DNA of 64,000 nucleotides from an uncultured Devosia sp. (GTDB lineage Bacteria > Pseudomonadota > Alphaproteobacteria > Rhizobiales > Devosiaceae). The stretch spans positions 1,308,001 through 1,372,000 of the forward strand of contig NZ_CAUQDV010000001.1 of the NCBI RefSeq assembly GCF_963517015.1, given 5' to 3'. The notes below the pieces were generated by a model, which saw nothing but the letters and a program-made list of their open reading frames with translations, was not told the DNA's origin and made no database searches. This document shows positions 44,062-53,600 of this stretch, piece after piece (the stretch's first letter is position 1; every line of letters begins with the position of its first letter). The position numbers were made by a program, and so were the translations under genes.

Positions 44062-45362
44062 CCACCGAAACCGCACCGGCAAGCGCAGCGGCGCAGCCCA
44101 AGGAGCTCTCCGTCTTCGGCGCGCTCAAGGCCAATATGCGGGACTATGGCCTGTTGCTGGCCCTGATCCTGATCATGGTGTTTTTCCAGTATTTCACCAA
44201 TGGCGTGCTGTTCAAGCCGGTGAACCTGACCAATATCATCCTGCAGAACAGCTATATCATCGTGATGGCGCTGGGCATGCTGCTGATTATCGTGGCCGGC
44301 CATATCGACCTGTCGGTCGGCTCGGTCTCGGGCTTCGTGGGGGCTTTGGCCGCCATGCTGATGGTGGGCTGGCGCTTCCCGCCCGAGTTTGCCTTCCTTG
44401 CCAATCCCTTCGTGGCCGGGGCGATCTGCCTTGTGGTCGGGGCGGCCATCGGCGCGGCGCAGGGCTATCTGATCGCCTATCACAAGATCCCGTCGTTCAT
44501 CGTGACGCTGGCCGGCATGCTGATCTTCAAGGGCCTGTCGCTGGCGATCCTGGCCGGCAAGTCGGTCGGTCCGTTCCCGGCCGAATTCCAGCTGCTGTCG
44601 GCTGGCTTCATCCCTGACATCATCGGCCAGACGGTGCTGTCGCCTGCCGTTACCGCCGTGCCCGCCAGCGATGGCGTGGCGGCTGTGGCTGCCGTGCCGG
44701 CGGTGACGCTGCATACGACGACCATGGTGATTGCGATCATCGGCGTCGTGGCCATGGTGTTCTTTGCCATTCGTGGCCGCGCCCGTCGCAAGGCGCGTGG
44801 CTATGAAAGCGAGCCCTTTGCGCTGTTCGTGGTCAAGAACCTCGTCATCGCGGCCATGGTGCTGTTCTTTGCCTATATGATGGCCAGCTATCGCGGGCTG
44901 CCGAACGTCCTGGTGGTAATGGCGATCCTGGTTGCTGGCTTCGTGTTCCTGACCAAGAAGATGACCTTTGGCCGTCGCGTCTATGCGATCGGCGGCAATC
45001 TCAAGGCAGCGGCGCTTTCGGGCATCAAGACCGAGCGGATGACCTTCTATGTCTTTGCCATCATGGGTGCCTTGGCTGCTCTCGCCGGCATGATCTATGC
45101 CGCCCGCCTCAATTCGGCGACGCCGAAGGCGGGCCAGGGTCTCGAGCTCGACGTGATCGCGGCCGTGTTCATCGGCGGTGCTTCAGCGCTGGGCGGCGTG
45201 GGCCAGGTGGCCGGCGCGGTGATCGGCGCGTTCATCCTCGGCGTGATGAACAATGGCATGTCGATCATGGGCATCAACATCGACCTGCAGCAGATGATCA
45301 AGGGCCTGGTGCTCTTGGCTGCCGTGTTCTTCGATCTCTACAACAAGAACCGTTCGGCCTGA
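44058..45362 (+). CDS. gguB: Multiple-monosaccharide ABC transporter permease
   Basis: 434-residue permease of the BPD_transp_2 family. Typical segments are MALGMLLIIVAGHIDLSVGS and VFIGGASALGGVGQVAGAVIGA. The long hydrophilic/hydrophobic insert around 190-290, with an alanine/valine-rich stretch, is normal for GguB. It is coupled to gguA by a 4-bp overlap and followed by a strong terminator. Confidence 0.94.
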   Translation: MTTETAPASAAAQPKELSVFGALKANMRDYGLLLALILIMVFFQYFTNGVLFKPVNLTNIILQNSYIIVMALGMLLIIVAGHIDLSVGSVSGFVGALAAMLMVGWRFPPEFAFLANPFVAGAICLVVGAAIGAAQGYLIAYHKIPSFIVTLAGMLIFKGLSLAILAGKSVGPFPAEFQLLSAGFIPDIIGQTVLSPAVTAVPASDGVAAVAAVPAVTLHTTTMVIAIIGVVAMVFFAIRGRARRKARGYESEPFALFVVKNLVIAAMVLFFAYMMASYRGLPNVLVVMAILVAGFVFLTKKMTFGRRVYAIGGNLKAAALSGIKTERMTFYVFAIMGALAALAGMIYAARLNSATPKAGQGLELDVIAAVFIGGASALGGVGQVAGAVIGAFILGVMNNGMSIMGINIDLQQMIKGLVLLAAVFFDLYNKNRSA

Positions 45363-45382
45363 TTAGCCGGGTGTGAAATGAC

Positions 45383-45417
45383 GAGGCCGCCGGAGCGATC
45401 CGGCGGCCTTTTTGTTT
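45383..45417 (+). terminator. Rho-independent terminator after gguB
   Basis: An 11-bp GC-rich stem (AGGCCGCCGGA, loop GCGA, TCCGGCGGCCT) is followed by a run of five Ts. It ends the chvE-gguAB operon. Confidence 0.85.
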
Positions 45418-45473
45418 GTAGTTGCGCGCGCCCCAGGCGGCGCGTTCAGCCATTTTCCTTCCCTGCCTTGCGA

Positions 45474-45848
45474 TCAGTCGCGGGCGTCGAATGCCGCCTG
45501 TGCCTGTTCGATGGCCTCGACGTTGGTGGATGACCACTGCACAAGGGCGCGGATCGCCGGGGCCAGGGCAAAGCCCAATTCGGTGCCGCTATATTCCACG
45601 CCCGGAGGCGAGCCGGGCACGATGGTGCGGGCGATAATTCCGCTGCGTTCGAGCCGCCGCAAGGTCTGGGCCAGAGCCTTGGGCGTGACGGCGCCGACGC
45701 AGCGCCTCAGCGCATTGAAGCGCAGCGGGCCATGGCACAGCTGAACCATGATCAGAAGCGTCCATTTGTCGGCAAGATGCGCCAGCAAGGTTCTGGCGCC
45801 TTCGGAGAGCTCTGGCGGCGGATCGTCATAGGGCGGCGGTATCGTCAT
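45474..45848 (-). CDS. HxlR-family transcriptional regulator
   Basis: 124 residues forming a single winged HTH of the HxlR type (LADKWTLLIMVQL; GPLRFNALRRCVGAVTPKALAQTLRRLERSG). Usual HxlR regulators respond to aldehydes, quinones or redox stress. It is divergent from an oxidoreductase gene, 86 bp away, so it probably controls that gene. The N-terminal cysteine found in redox-sensing relatives is not in the usual place; Cys is seen at about 38 and 50. Confidence 0.9.
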   Translation of the reverse strand: MTIPPPYDDPPPELSEGARTLLAHLADKWTLLIMVQLCHGPLRFNALRRCVGAVTPKALAQTLRRLERSGIIARTIVPGSPPGVEYSGTELGFALAPAIRALVQWSSTNVEAIEQAQAAFDARD

Positions 45849-45934
45849 GGCTACTATATGACCCTCCGGTGCGTTCTTGTGCAGTTAGTATCCAGAATAT
45901 ACCTGCCTCTTATCAAATCGAAAAGGCAGAGATC

Positions 45935-46795
45935 ATGAGAACCATCGTTTCCAAAAGTCCTGACAGCGAGCTGACGCTGGAGACAGCGCCGCCGCTTTCG
46001 GCGGGCGAAGGGGAGGTGGTGCTGGACGTTCGCGCCATCGGCGTCGGTCGCGTGGACCTGATCATGCGACAGGTGGTTCCGACGCCTTTCGTGCCGGGTA
46101 TCGAGGTTGCCGGCGTGGTCAGCGACATCGGGCGCGGCGTCGATCCTGCATGGCGCGGCCGCCGCGTGTTTGCGCGTTTGCAAGGCGGCGCCTATGCCGA
46201 TCAGGTCGTGGTCGCCAGCACGGTAGTGGTGGCCATGCCAGACGCGCTGAGCTTTGAAGCGGCCGTGGGAGCGGGGATCAATGCGCTGGTTGCCCACTTT
46301 TCCATGGCCAGAACCCATGCCGTTGCCGGTGAGCGCGTTCTGGTGCGCGGCGCGCGCGGCGGCATCGGTCACCTGGCGGTGCAGATGGCGGCAAACCTTG
46401 GTGCCGAGGTCCTGCAGGCCGCGCGCGACGGGGCGCCGCAGCCTGCCGATGTGGTGGTGGACGTGGTTGGCGGGGCGGAGGTGGGCCGGCATCTGGCGCA
46501 GCTCAATGCCAATGGCCGCTATCTGCTGGCCGGGATTTCCGCCGGCATGCCTGCCGCCGACTTTGCTGCTCCGCTGATGGAGGACTTCCGTCGGTCGCGT
46601 TCCATCATCACGCTGAGCCTCGACACCGTCGCCGATGCCGAGCTCAACCGGGCCACCGGGGCGATCTTTGCGGATATTGCTGCCGAAAGGCTCGCCCCTG
46701 TGATTGCGGCGACGTTTCCGCTGGAACAGGCACATCAGGCGCATCAGCGGCTTGCTGCCGGCGGAACCGCCGGCAAGATCATTCTCGTGCCCTAG
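45935..46795 (+). CDS. Zinc-independent quinone oxidoreductase / MDR-type NADP-dependent reductase
   Basis: 286 residues, shorter than the typical 320-340. GroES-like N-terminal domain with a truncated start, then a Rossmann domain with VRGARGGIGHLAVQMAANLG as the cofactor loop. The C-terminus AGGTAGKIILVP is typical of the family. Zinc-binding cysteines are absent. The start at ATG 45935 is chosen by family similarity. Divergent from hxlR, a common pairing for quinone or aldehyde detoxification. Confidence 0.88.
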   Translation: MRTIVSKSPDSELTLETAPPLSAGEGEVVLDVRAIGVGRVDLIMRQVVPTPFVPGIEVAGVVSDIGRGVDPAWRGRRVFARLQGGAYADQVVVASTVVVAMPDALSFEAAVGAGINALVAHFSMARTHAVAGERVLVRGARGGIGHLAVQMAANLGAEVLQAARDGAPQPADVVVDVVGGAEVGRHLAQLNANGRYLLAGISAGMPAADFAAPLMEDFRRSRSIITLSLDTVADAELNRATGAIFADIAAERLAPVIAATFPLEQAHQAHQRLAAGGTAGKIILVP

Positions 46796-46816
46796 CCGGT
46801 TGGGCGCTTGCTTGAC

Positions 46817-47209
46817 CTATGCCGGAACGCGGGCGATGACCTTGATTTCGAAGTCGAAGCCCGACAGCCAGGTGACGCCGACGGCGGTCCAACTGGGGTA
46901 GGGCTTGGTGTCGAAGTAGCGGGCCTTGACCGCCATGACGGCTTCAAACTGCTTTTCGGGGTCAGTGTGGAACGTGGTGACGTCGACAATGTCATCCAGC
47001 GTTGCGCCGGCGGCTGCGAGGACGGACTTGAGGTTTTCGAAGGCGCGCTCGACCTGTTTGGGGAAGTCGGGCTCCGGGGAGCCGTCTTCGCGGGTGCCGA
47101 CCTGGCCCGAGACGAAGAGCAGGTCGCCAGAGCGGATGGCGGCCGAATAGCCGTGGGCTTCGTAGAGGGCGTGGCGGCCGGCGGGGAAGATGGCTTGACG
47201 TTTGGTCAT
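46817..47209 (-). CDS. RidA (YjgF/YER057c/UK114) family protein
   Basis: 130 residues with the RidA fold, including GDLLFVSGQVG and the VDVTTFHTDPE segment. RidA proteins deaminate reactive enamine/imine intermediates, but the conserved Arg of true RidA (near 105, in PxRxxxxV) is not apparent, since the region reads PYPSWTAVGVTWL. It may thus be a divergent subfamily with another activity. Divergent from a TetR gene across triple operators. Confidence 0.9.
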   Translation of the reverse strand: MTKRQAIFPAGRHALYEAHGYSAAIRSGDLLFVSGQVGTREDGSPEPDFPKQVERAFENLKSVLAAAGATLDDIVDVTTFHTDPEKQFEAVMAVKARYFDTKPYPSWTAVGVTWLSGFDFEIKVIARVPA

Positions 47210-47252
47210 GGGAGGCTCGATTCCAGTCTGTTTTCAGGAGGCGATATTTGAT

Positions 47253-47313
47253 ATACGCGGTGTATGTTAAACACAGATACGCCGCGTATGTCAAATTCAG
47301 ATACGTTGCGTAT
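47253..47313. promoter_or_regulatory. Three 13-bp operator repeats at exact 24-bp spacing
   Basis: ATACGCGGTGTAT (47253-47265), ATACGCCGCGTAT (47277-47289) and ATACGTTGCGTAT (47301-47313) share ATAC...GTAT arms and repeat every 24 bp. They fill the 122-bp gap between divergent ridA-like and tetR genes and are almost certainly sites for the TetR protein. Confidence 0.8.
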
Positions 47314-47331
47314 ATGAAAAGGTGGACGTGA

Positions 47332-47919
47332 ATGGTTGCGAGCAAGCGCCAGGCGATGATGGAAGAAAACCGACTGAAGCTGATCGAGGCGGGGCGGAAA
47401 GCCTTTGCCGCGCAGGGCTATGCGGCGGCGTCGATGGACGAGCTGACGGCGTCGGTCGGGCTGACGCGGGGCGCGCTCTATCACAACTTCGGGGACAAGA
47501 AGGGGTTGATGGCGGCGGTGGTGCACCAGGTCGACAGCGCCATGGCCATGAAAGCGCAGCAGATCGGTGCGCGGCAGAGCGATCCATGGGACGCGCTGCT
47601 GGCGGAGGGCGCGGCCTATATCGAGATGGCGCTGGATGCGGAAGTGCAACGGATCGTGCTGCTGGATGGACCGGCGGTGCTGGGCGATCCGTCGCAATGG
47701 CCGAGCCAGGACAGTTGCCTCCAAAGCACGCGGCGAACAGTGGAGCGGCTGATCGCGGAGGGGCGGATGAAAAAGGTTGACCCGGAAGCGGCGGCGCGGC
47801 TGATGAATGGCGCGGCGCTCAATGCGGCGCTGTGGGTGGCGGCGAGCGATGATCCGGCCAAGACGCTGCCGCTGGTGATCGAGGCTTTCAACGCCATGGC
47901 CGCGGGGCTACTGGCTTAA
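47332..47919 (+). CDS. TetR-family transcriptional regulator
   Basis: 195 residues. The N-terminal HTH is typical (RKAFAAQGYAAASMDELTASVGLTRGALYHNFGDKKGL, about 18-55), followed by an all-helical ligand-binding domain with its own TetR_C-type features. It starts at ATG 47332, 18 bp after the third operator. It probably represses itself and the divergent RidA-family gene; the ligand is unknown. Confidence 0.92.
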   Translation: MVASKRQAMMEENRLKLIEAGRKAFAAQGYAAASMDELTASVGLTRGALYHNFGDKKGLMAAVVHQVDSAMAMKAQQIGARQSDPWDALLAEGAAYIEMALDAEVQRIVLLDGPAVLGDPSQWPSQDSCLQSTRRTVERLIAEGRMKKVDPEAAARLMNGAALNAALWVAASDDPAKTLPLVIEAFNAMAAGLLA

Positions 47920-48047
47920 AGGAAATATTCACGACGAGGGCCCGGAAAACGGGGCGGTTAGGGCGCGCCTTCACCAGTCATTAAACTCTGAGTCGATATT
48001 TATCTATCAGCCCAAAACGGGTCGCTTTTTCCAGAAGGAAATCTCAA

Positions 48048-50099
48048 GTGGTTGATATCAATCTCTCCAAGGCCGTCCGCTCGAACCTGTCGTCGCTGCA
48101 GAGCACTGCAACGCTGATGAACAAGACCTCGGACCGCCTCTCGACCGGTAACAAGGTCAACTCCGCTCTCGACAACCCCACCAACTTCTTCACCGCCAGC
48201 TCGCTGAACAGCCGCGCCGGCGACCTGAACCAGTTGATGGACTCGATGGCAAACGGCATCAAGACCATTGAAGCCGCTGACAATGGCCTGTCCTCGATCA
48301 CCAAGACCCTGGAATCGATGCAGTCGACCCTGCGTCAGGCCCGTCAGGACAAGACGTTCCAGAGCAAGTCGCTCGAACTGGGCACGATTGCCGACCTGAC
48401 GACCGTGCAGAACATGACCTTCAGCGGCGGCGCCGTGGTTGGTGATGTTAATATTGGCGTGAATACCATTGCCAGCAACGGCACGGTTTCCACTCTTTCG
48501 GGTACGGGTGCCTATGCTCCAGGCAATGCCGGCACACAGTCGTCTCTGTCGCTGAGCGGTGCTACTTTCGTACCGCCGACGGCTGGCAACACCACGGCGG
48601 ACCGGGCAACCGTCACCGGTGCCACCTTCGTCGGCCTCACGGGCGCCGAAACATCGAGCTTTGCGGTCAACGGCACAACCGTCAGTCTTACTGCCACCAA
48701 CGCCGGAACCATTGGCGATGCCGAAGATGCTATTCAATTGGCATTGGGGAATGACTACACCGTCTCCAATGACAACGGCCGAATTACTATTGCCGGTCTT
48801 ATAGACGGTACGAACAACGTCAACATCACGGCCGTTACCAACTCCGGTACAGGTACGCCTGGGTTTAGCAATGGCAACAACCTCGGCGAGCCCGTCTCGA
48901 CTGCAAATCCTCTTGAGTTCAGTGTCAACGGTCGTCCCGTCAGCCTGACTGCTGCCAATGCTGGTACTCTTGGTGACGCCGTTACTGCCGCCAATACCCA
49001 GCTTGGTGCGGACAGCGCTTTTGAAGCCTTCGAAAATGGCACTCAGTTGGGCATTCGTGAAAAGATCGCCAATGGCGCTGCGCTCACGATTTCCGGTGCA
49101 GACGTCGGCCAGTTTACCGGTCCTACCAACACCGGTACCGCTGGTGACAGGCTCGACCTGACGATCAACGGCCGTGCCATTCAAGTTGCTGGTGGCACAG
49201 CTCTTGGTGATGCCGTGACGAGCATTAACGGCCAGCTGGGTGCCGGCCATGCTTTCGAAGCGTTTGCTGACAACGGGGCTCTTGCTTTCCGTGAAAAGGT
49301 CGCCAATGGCGCTACCCTGACCATCGCTGGCACCGATGCCGCCGCCGTTTTCGGTTCGGCCTCGAACACCAACACCGGTACTGCGGCAACCGTTGCAGCC
49401 GCCAAGACGGTGGACCAGCTGGTTCGCGACATCAACGATCATGCTGACCTCAAGGGCAAGGTCCGCGCTTCCAATGACAACGGCAAGCTGCGCATCGAGA
49501 ACATGTCGACGGCCAAGCTGGACGTCGATGGCCTGACCGACGGCAAGGTGACCGGCGGTGCCGGCACGACCAAGATTGACGAGAACACCGTTCGCGCCGA
49601 TCTTGCCAAGCAGTTCAATGAACTGCGCGACCAGCTCGACAAGCTGTCGGATGACGCTTCGTTCAACGGTATCAACCTGCTGCGCGGCGACAAGCTGACC
49701 ATCACCTTCAACGAAACTGGGACGTCGTCGATCGACATCCAGGCCAAGGGTGAAGACCAGCTCAATGCTGCCAAGCTCAATGTCTTCGATATCGTCGCCG
49801 AAGATCTGGACAGCGACAGCAATATCGACACGTTGCTGACCGGCCTGAAGACCGCTCTGAACGAAGTTCGTTCGCAGTCGTCTGCTTTCGGTTCGAACCT
49901 GTCGGTCGTGCAGAACCGTCAGGACTTCACGCAGAAGATGATCAACACGCTCGAAACCGGTGCTGGCAACCTCACCCTGGCCGACATGAACCAGGAAGCT
50001 GCCAACATGATGGCTCTCCAGACCCGTCAGTCGCTGGCCTCCTCGACCCTGTCGATGGCCAACCAGGCCGACCAGGGCGTGCTGCAGCTGCTCCGTTAA
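48048..50099 (+). CDS. Flagellin with internal Flagellin_IN-type repeats
   Basis: 683 residues, much longer than typical alphaproteobacterial flagellins (300-400). The conserved N-terminal D0/D1 (1-~125) and C-terminal D1/D0 (~510-683, ending SMANQADQGVLQLLR) helices are intact. The middle is built from about four related units, at roughly 204-250, 290-350, 369-430 and 450-490, with NGxxxxLT, GDAVT and FREK(V/I)ANGAxLTI(A/S)G motifs as in Flagellin_IN repeats. It starts at GTG 48048 with AAGGA 8 nt ahead. The central DNA is a little lower in GC, consistent with a variable surface domain. Confidence 0.93.
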   Translation: MVDINLSKAVRSNLSSLQSTATLMNKTSDRLSTGNKVNSALDNPTNFFTASSLNSRAGDLNQLMDSMANGIKTIEAADNGLSSITKTLESMQSTLRQARQDKTFQSKSLELGTIADLTTVQNMTFSGGAVVGDVNIGVNTIASNGTVSTLSGTGAYAPGNAGTQSSLSLSGATFVPPTAGNTTADRATVTGATFVGLTGAETSSFAVNGTTVSLTATNAGTIGDAEDAIQLALGNDYTVSNDNGRITIAGLIDGTNNVNITAVTNSGTGTPGFSNGNNLGEPVSTANPLEFSVNGRPVSLTAANAGTLGDAVTAANTQLGADSAFEAFENGTQLGIREKIANGAALTISGADVGQFTGPTNTGTAGDRLDLTINGRAIQVAGGTALGDAVTSINGQLGAGHAFEAFADNGALAFREKVANGATLTIAGTDAAAVFGSASNTNTGTAATVAAAKTVDQLVRDINDHADLKGKVRASNDNGKLRIENMSTAKLDVDGLTDGKVTGGAGTTKIDENTVRADLAKQFNELRDQLDKLSDDASFNGINLLRGDKLTITFNETGTSSIDIQAKGEDQLNAAKLNVFDIVAEDLDSDSNIDTLLTGLKTALNEVRSQSSAFGSNLSVVQNRQDFTQKMINTLETGAGNLTLADMNQEAANMMALQTRQSLASSTLSMANQADQGVLQLLR

Positions 50100-50113
50100 T
50101 CGGGCCGCTAGCT

Positions 50114-50156
50114 TCAAAAGGGAAGGCGGGCCAGAAGGCCCGCCTTCTTTTGTTTT
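50114..50156 (+). terminator. Rho-independent terminator after flagellin
   Basis: GGCGGGCC and GGCCCGCC form a stem with an AGAA loop, then a T-rich run (TTCTTTTGTTTT). Confidence 0.85.
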
Positions 50157-50203
50157 AGCCGTTGCTTTTATCTGATATTGCCGATTTTCATGGGGAGTTA
50201 ACC

Positions 50204-50638
50204 ATGCCGCTCAAGCTCAATGTGAAGCCGGGTGAACGCCTGTTCGTGCAGGGCGGGACGATCGAGATTGCTGCCGAGGCTACGATCGGCATCGTGATCG
50301 ACGGGCAGGTCGTGGTGATGCGCGAGACCGACTATCTGGCACAGGCGGCGGCGGTGACGCCGCGGCGGCAGATCGTCTGGGCCTTGCAGGAGGCCTATCT
50401 CAACGGCGACAGCAAATCCTATAATGATGCGCTGACGGCGGCCATGTCGCAGGCGGGTACGGCGCTCAAGGGCGAGGCGGCGACGGTCTGGGCCGACCTC
50501 AGCGTCAAGATCATGGAAAATCACATCTACAAGGCGCTGATCGCGGCGCGAAAGCTCGTGCTGCTGGAAGAGGGCTTTGCCGATTGGCCGGCGCTGGTGG
50601 CGTCGCCGGACGTCGCAGCAGAAAGCGATGCGGCCTAG
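50204..50638 (+). CDS. flbT: Flagellin post-transcriptional regulator FlbT
   Basis: 144 residues. The N-terminal LKLNVKPGERLFVQGG matches the FlbT family, which binds flagellin mRNA leaders and links their translation or stability to flagellum assembly in Caulobacter and relatives. It starts at ATG 50204 with GGGGAG at 50192-50197. Position directly after the flagellin gene, with its own start after a terminator, supports the assignment. Confidence 0.85.
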   Translation: MPLKLNVKPGERLFVQGGTIEIAAEATIGIVIDGQVVVMRETDYLAQAAAVTPRRQIVWALQEAYLNGDSKSYNDALTAAMSQAGTALKGEAATVWADLSVKIMENHIYKALIAARKLVLLEEGFADWPALVASPDVAAESDAA

Positions 50639-50652
50639 GAACTAGCCCCGGT

Positions 50653-53600
50653 TCATTCCGCCGCAGCCGGCGGAATGATGGTGTGACGGTCGTTGGCTGG
50701 CGCCTGGTTGGCGGCGGCCAGTTCGCGTTCGAGGCGGGCTTCTTCCTCGACCTTGGGCTTTGAAAAGCGGGCCATCAGCAGGTAGGCGACGGGCGTGAGG
50801 TAGAGCGTCGAGATGGCGGCAAAGCTCAAGCCGCCGACCATGACCCAGCCCAATGCGGTACGGGCTTCGGCGCCGGCGCCGCTGGCCAGCACGAGGGGCA
50901 GGCCGCCGAGAATGGTGGCGATCATGGTCATCATAACCGGACGCAGGCGGATGTTGGAGGCTTCCTCGATGGCTTCGCGGACATTGCGGCCCTGGTCGCG
51001 GAGCTGGTTGGCGAATTCGACGATGAGAATGCCGTTCTTGGCCATGATGCCGACCACGAGAACCAGGCCGATCTGGCTGTAGATGTTGAGACTGCCCCCT
51101 GTCGCCAGGAGCGCATAGAGCGCGGCCGCGACGCCGAAGGGCACGGTGGTCATGACGATGACGGCGCTCCAGACGCTTTCGAACTGGGCCGCGAGGACGA
51201 GGAGGATAATGACCAGGGCAAAGCCGAAGGTGATCAGTAGGCCGTTGTTGGCTTCGCCCAGGGTCTTGGCTTCGGCGAGCGGGATGATGGAGGTGCCTTC
51301 GGGCAGGATGGGGCGGGCCAGTTCGAGCATGTGGTTGTAGGCGTCGCCAAGAGCGATCTGGTTGCCTTCGAGGCTGGCGGTGACATTGACGGCGCGGCGC
51401 TGTTCCTCGCGGCGCAGATTGGGCGCGATGGGAGCTTCGACAATAGTGGCGATGGTCGACATCGGCACGTAGCGGCCGTCGCCGGTCTTGATGAAAAGGG
51501 TTTCGAGGTCACGCGGGTCATTGACCGGATTGCTGGTCGAGACCATGCGGACGTCATAGCTCTGGTCGTTGATGAAGACCGAGCCGACATCGGCACCATC
51601 GATCATGGCCTGCATGGTGGTGGCGAGGCCATTGATGTCGATGCCCAGTTGGTCGGCGCGCTGGCGATCGACTGTGAGGGTGAGCTGGGGCTGGTTGGTG
51701 TCGTAATCGACATTGACGCGGCCATAGCGGCCATCGGCGTCGAGCTGGTCGGCGATCTGGCGCGCGGTGGCGGCGAGATCGTCGTAGTTGGTGCCGACGA
51801 CGGCAAATTGCAGCCCTGAACCGCCGCCGCGGATGCCCAGGCTATTGCCCTGACCGACGGAGGCGCGCACGCCGGGGAATTGCGTCATCAAGCGGGTGAT
51901 GTCGGCTGCGATGTCTTGCTGGCTACGCTCGCGCTCGCCCCAGGGGGCGAGGGTGAGGTTGAGCGAGCCACCGGAGCCGAAGCCGGAGAGAACGAAGATG
52001 GACTGGATTTCGCCATTCTCGACGAAGGGCTGCAGCGCTGCCTCGACGCGGGTGAGCTGGGTGCGGGTGTAGTCGAGGCTCACGGTATTGGGGACATTGA
52101 TGCGCAGGTTGATCGAGGCGCGATCCTCGGGCGGGGTGATTTCCTGGCGCAGGTTGCCATAGACGAAGAAAGCCGAAGCGGCAAAGAGCAGGGCGACCAG
52201 CACGACGATGAAGGGATTGGCGAGGGCAAGCTTGAGGGTCGAGGCGTAGAAGCGGGCAAAGGCACGGCCAATGGCGCCGATGGGGCCGCCGTGACCCTTG
52301 TGCTCGCCTTCATTGGCCTTGAGCAGACGGGAGGCGATCATCGGCCCCAGAGACAGGGCGACGACCGATGAGAGCAGCACCGCAATGGCGAGGGTGAAGC
52401 CGAATTCGCGGAACACGCGGCCGGTCTGGGCGGGGAGGAAGGACAGCGGCAGGAAGACCGCGGCCAGGGTCAGCGTGGTGGCGACGACAGCGAAGAAGAC
52501 TTCCTGGGTGCCGAGCACGGCGGCGGCGCGGGGACCGGCGCCCAGATGCTTGCGGCGGACGATGTTTTCAAGAACCACGATGGCGTCGTCGACGACAAGG
52601 CCGGTGGCGAGGACCAGCGCCAACAGGGTCAGGATGTTGATCGAGAAGCCGGCGACATAGATGCCCGCGACGGCGCCGAGCAGGGCGATGGGGATGGAGA
52701 CAGCCGGGACGATGGTGGCGCGCCAGTCGAGGAGGAAGAGGTAGATGATCAGCACGACGACGACGAGCGAGACGCCGAGGGCGATTTCGACTTCATGCAG
52801 CGCGCCCTTGATGAAGACGGCGTCGTCGCTGGAAACCTTGACGGTGACGCCTTCGGGCAGGGTCTGATTGAGCGTCTCGACGGCGGCGGCGACGCCGTCT
52901 GAAATTTCCATCGTATTGGACTGGGCCTGGCGGACGATGCCGATGCCAATGCCGGGCTTGCCGTCGGAGCGCAGGGCGCTGGTGGAGGCGGCGGCGTCGA
53001 ACACCACGGTGGCGACATCGCCGAGGCGGGTCTGGCCGTTGATGATGATGCGCTCGAAATCGGCCGGGGTTGCCACTTCGGACATGGCGCGAACGGAGAT
53101 GTTCTGATTGGGGCCGTTGATCGAGCCGGCGGGGGTGTCGAAGGCAATGGTCTGGAGGACGTTGCGCACATCGGCGACGGTGAGGCCGAGGCTGGCCAGC
53201 TTGATCGGATCGACGTCGATCTCGAAGGAGACATCGCGGGTGCCATAGACCTGGACGTCGGCGACGCCGGAGACGGCGGCGAGGCGCTCGGAAATGACGT
53301 CTTCCACGAGCGCGCTCATGTCGGCAATGCTCATGGTGTTGGAGGTGACAGCGAGCTGCATCACCGGCTGGGCGTCGGAATCGGCCTTCTGGATGGTCGG
53401 GGCATCAACATTGTCGGGCAGCTGGCGGGCGATGTTGGAGAGGGCGTCGCGCACGTCGGAAGTGGCGGTATCGATGTTGGTGTCGTCGGAAAAGGCAAGG
53501 GTGACGCGGCTACGGCCGTCCGAGGAAGAGGATGAGATGGAGGTGACGCCCTGGACGCGGGCGACGGCGCCTTCGACAATGGCGGTGACTTCGCGATCGA

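Noticed and set aside
50655..50680. A strong hairpin at the 3' end of the RND pump gene as a terminator
   Set aside because: It overlaps the last codons and stop of the gene, and no T-run follows in the direction of transcription.
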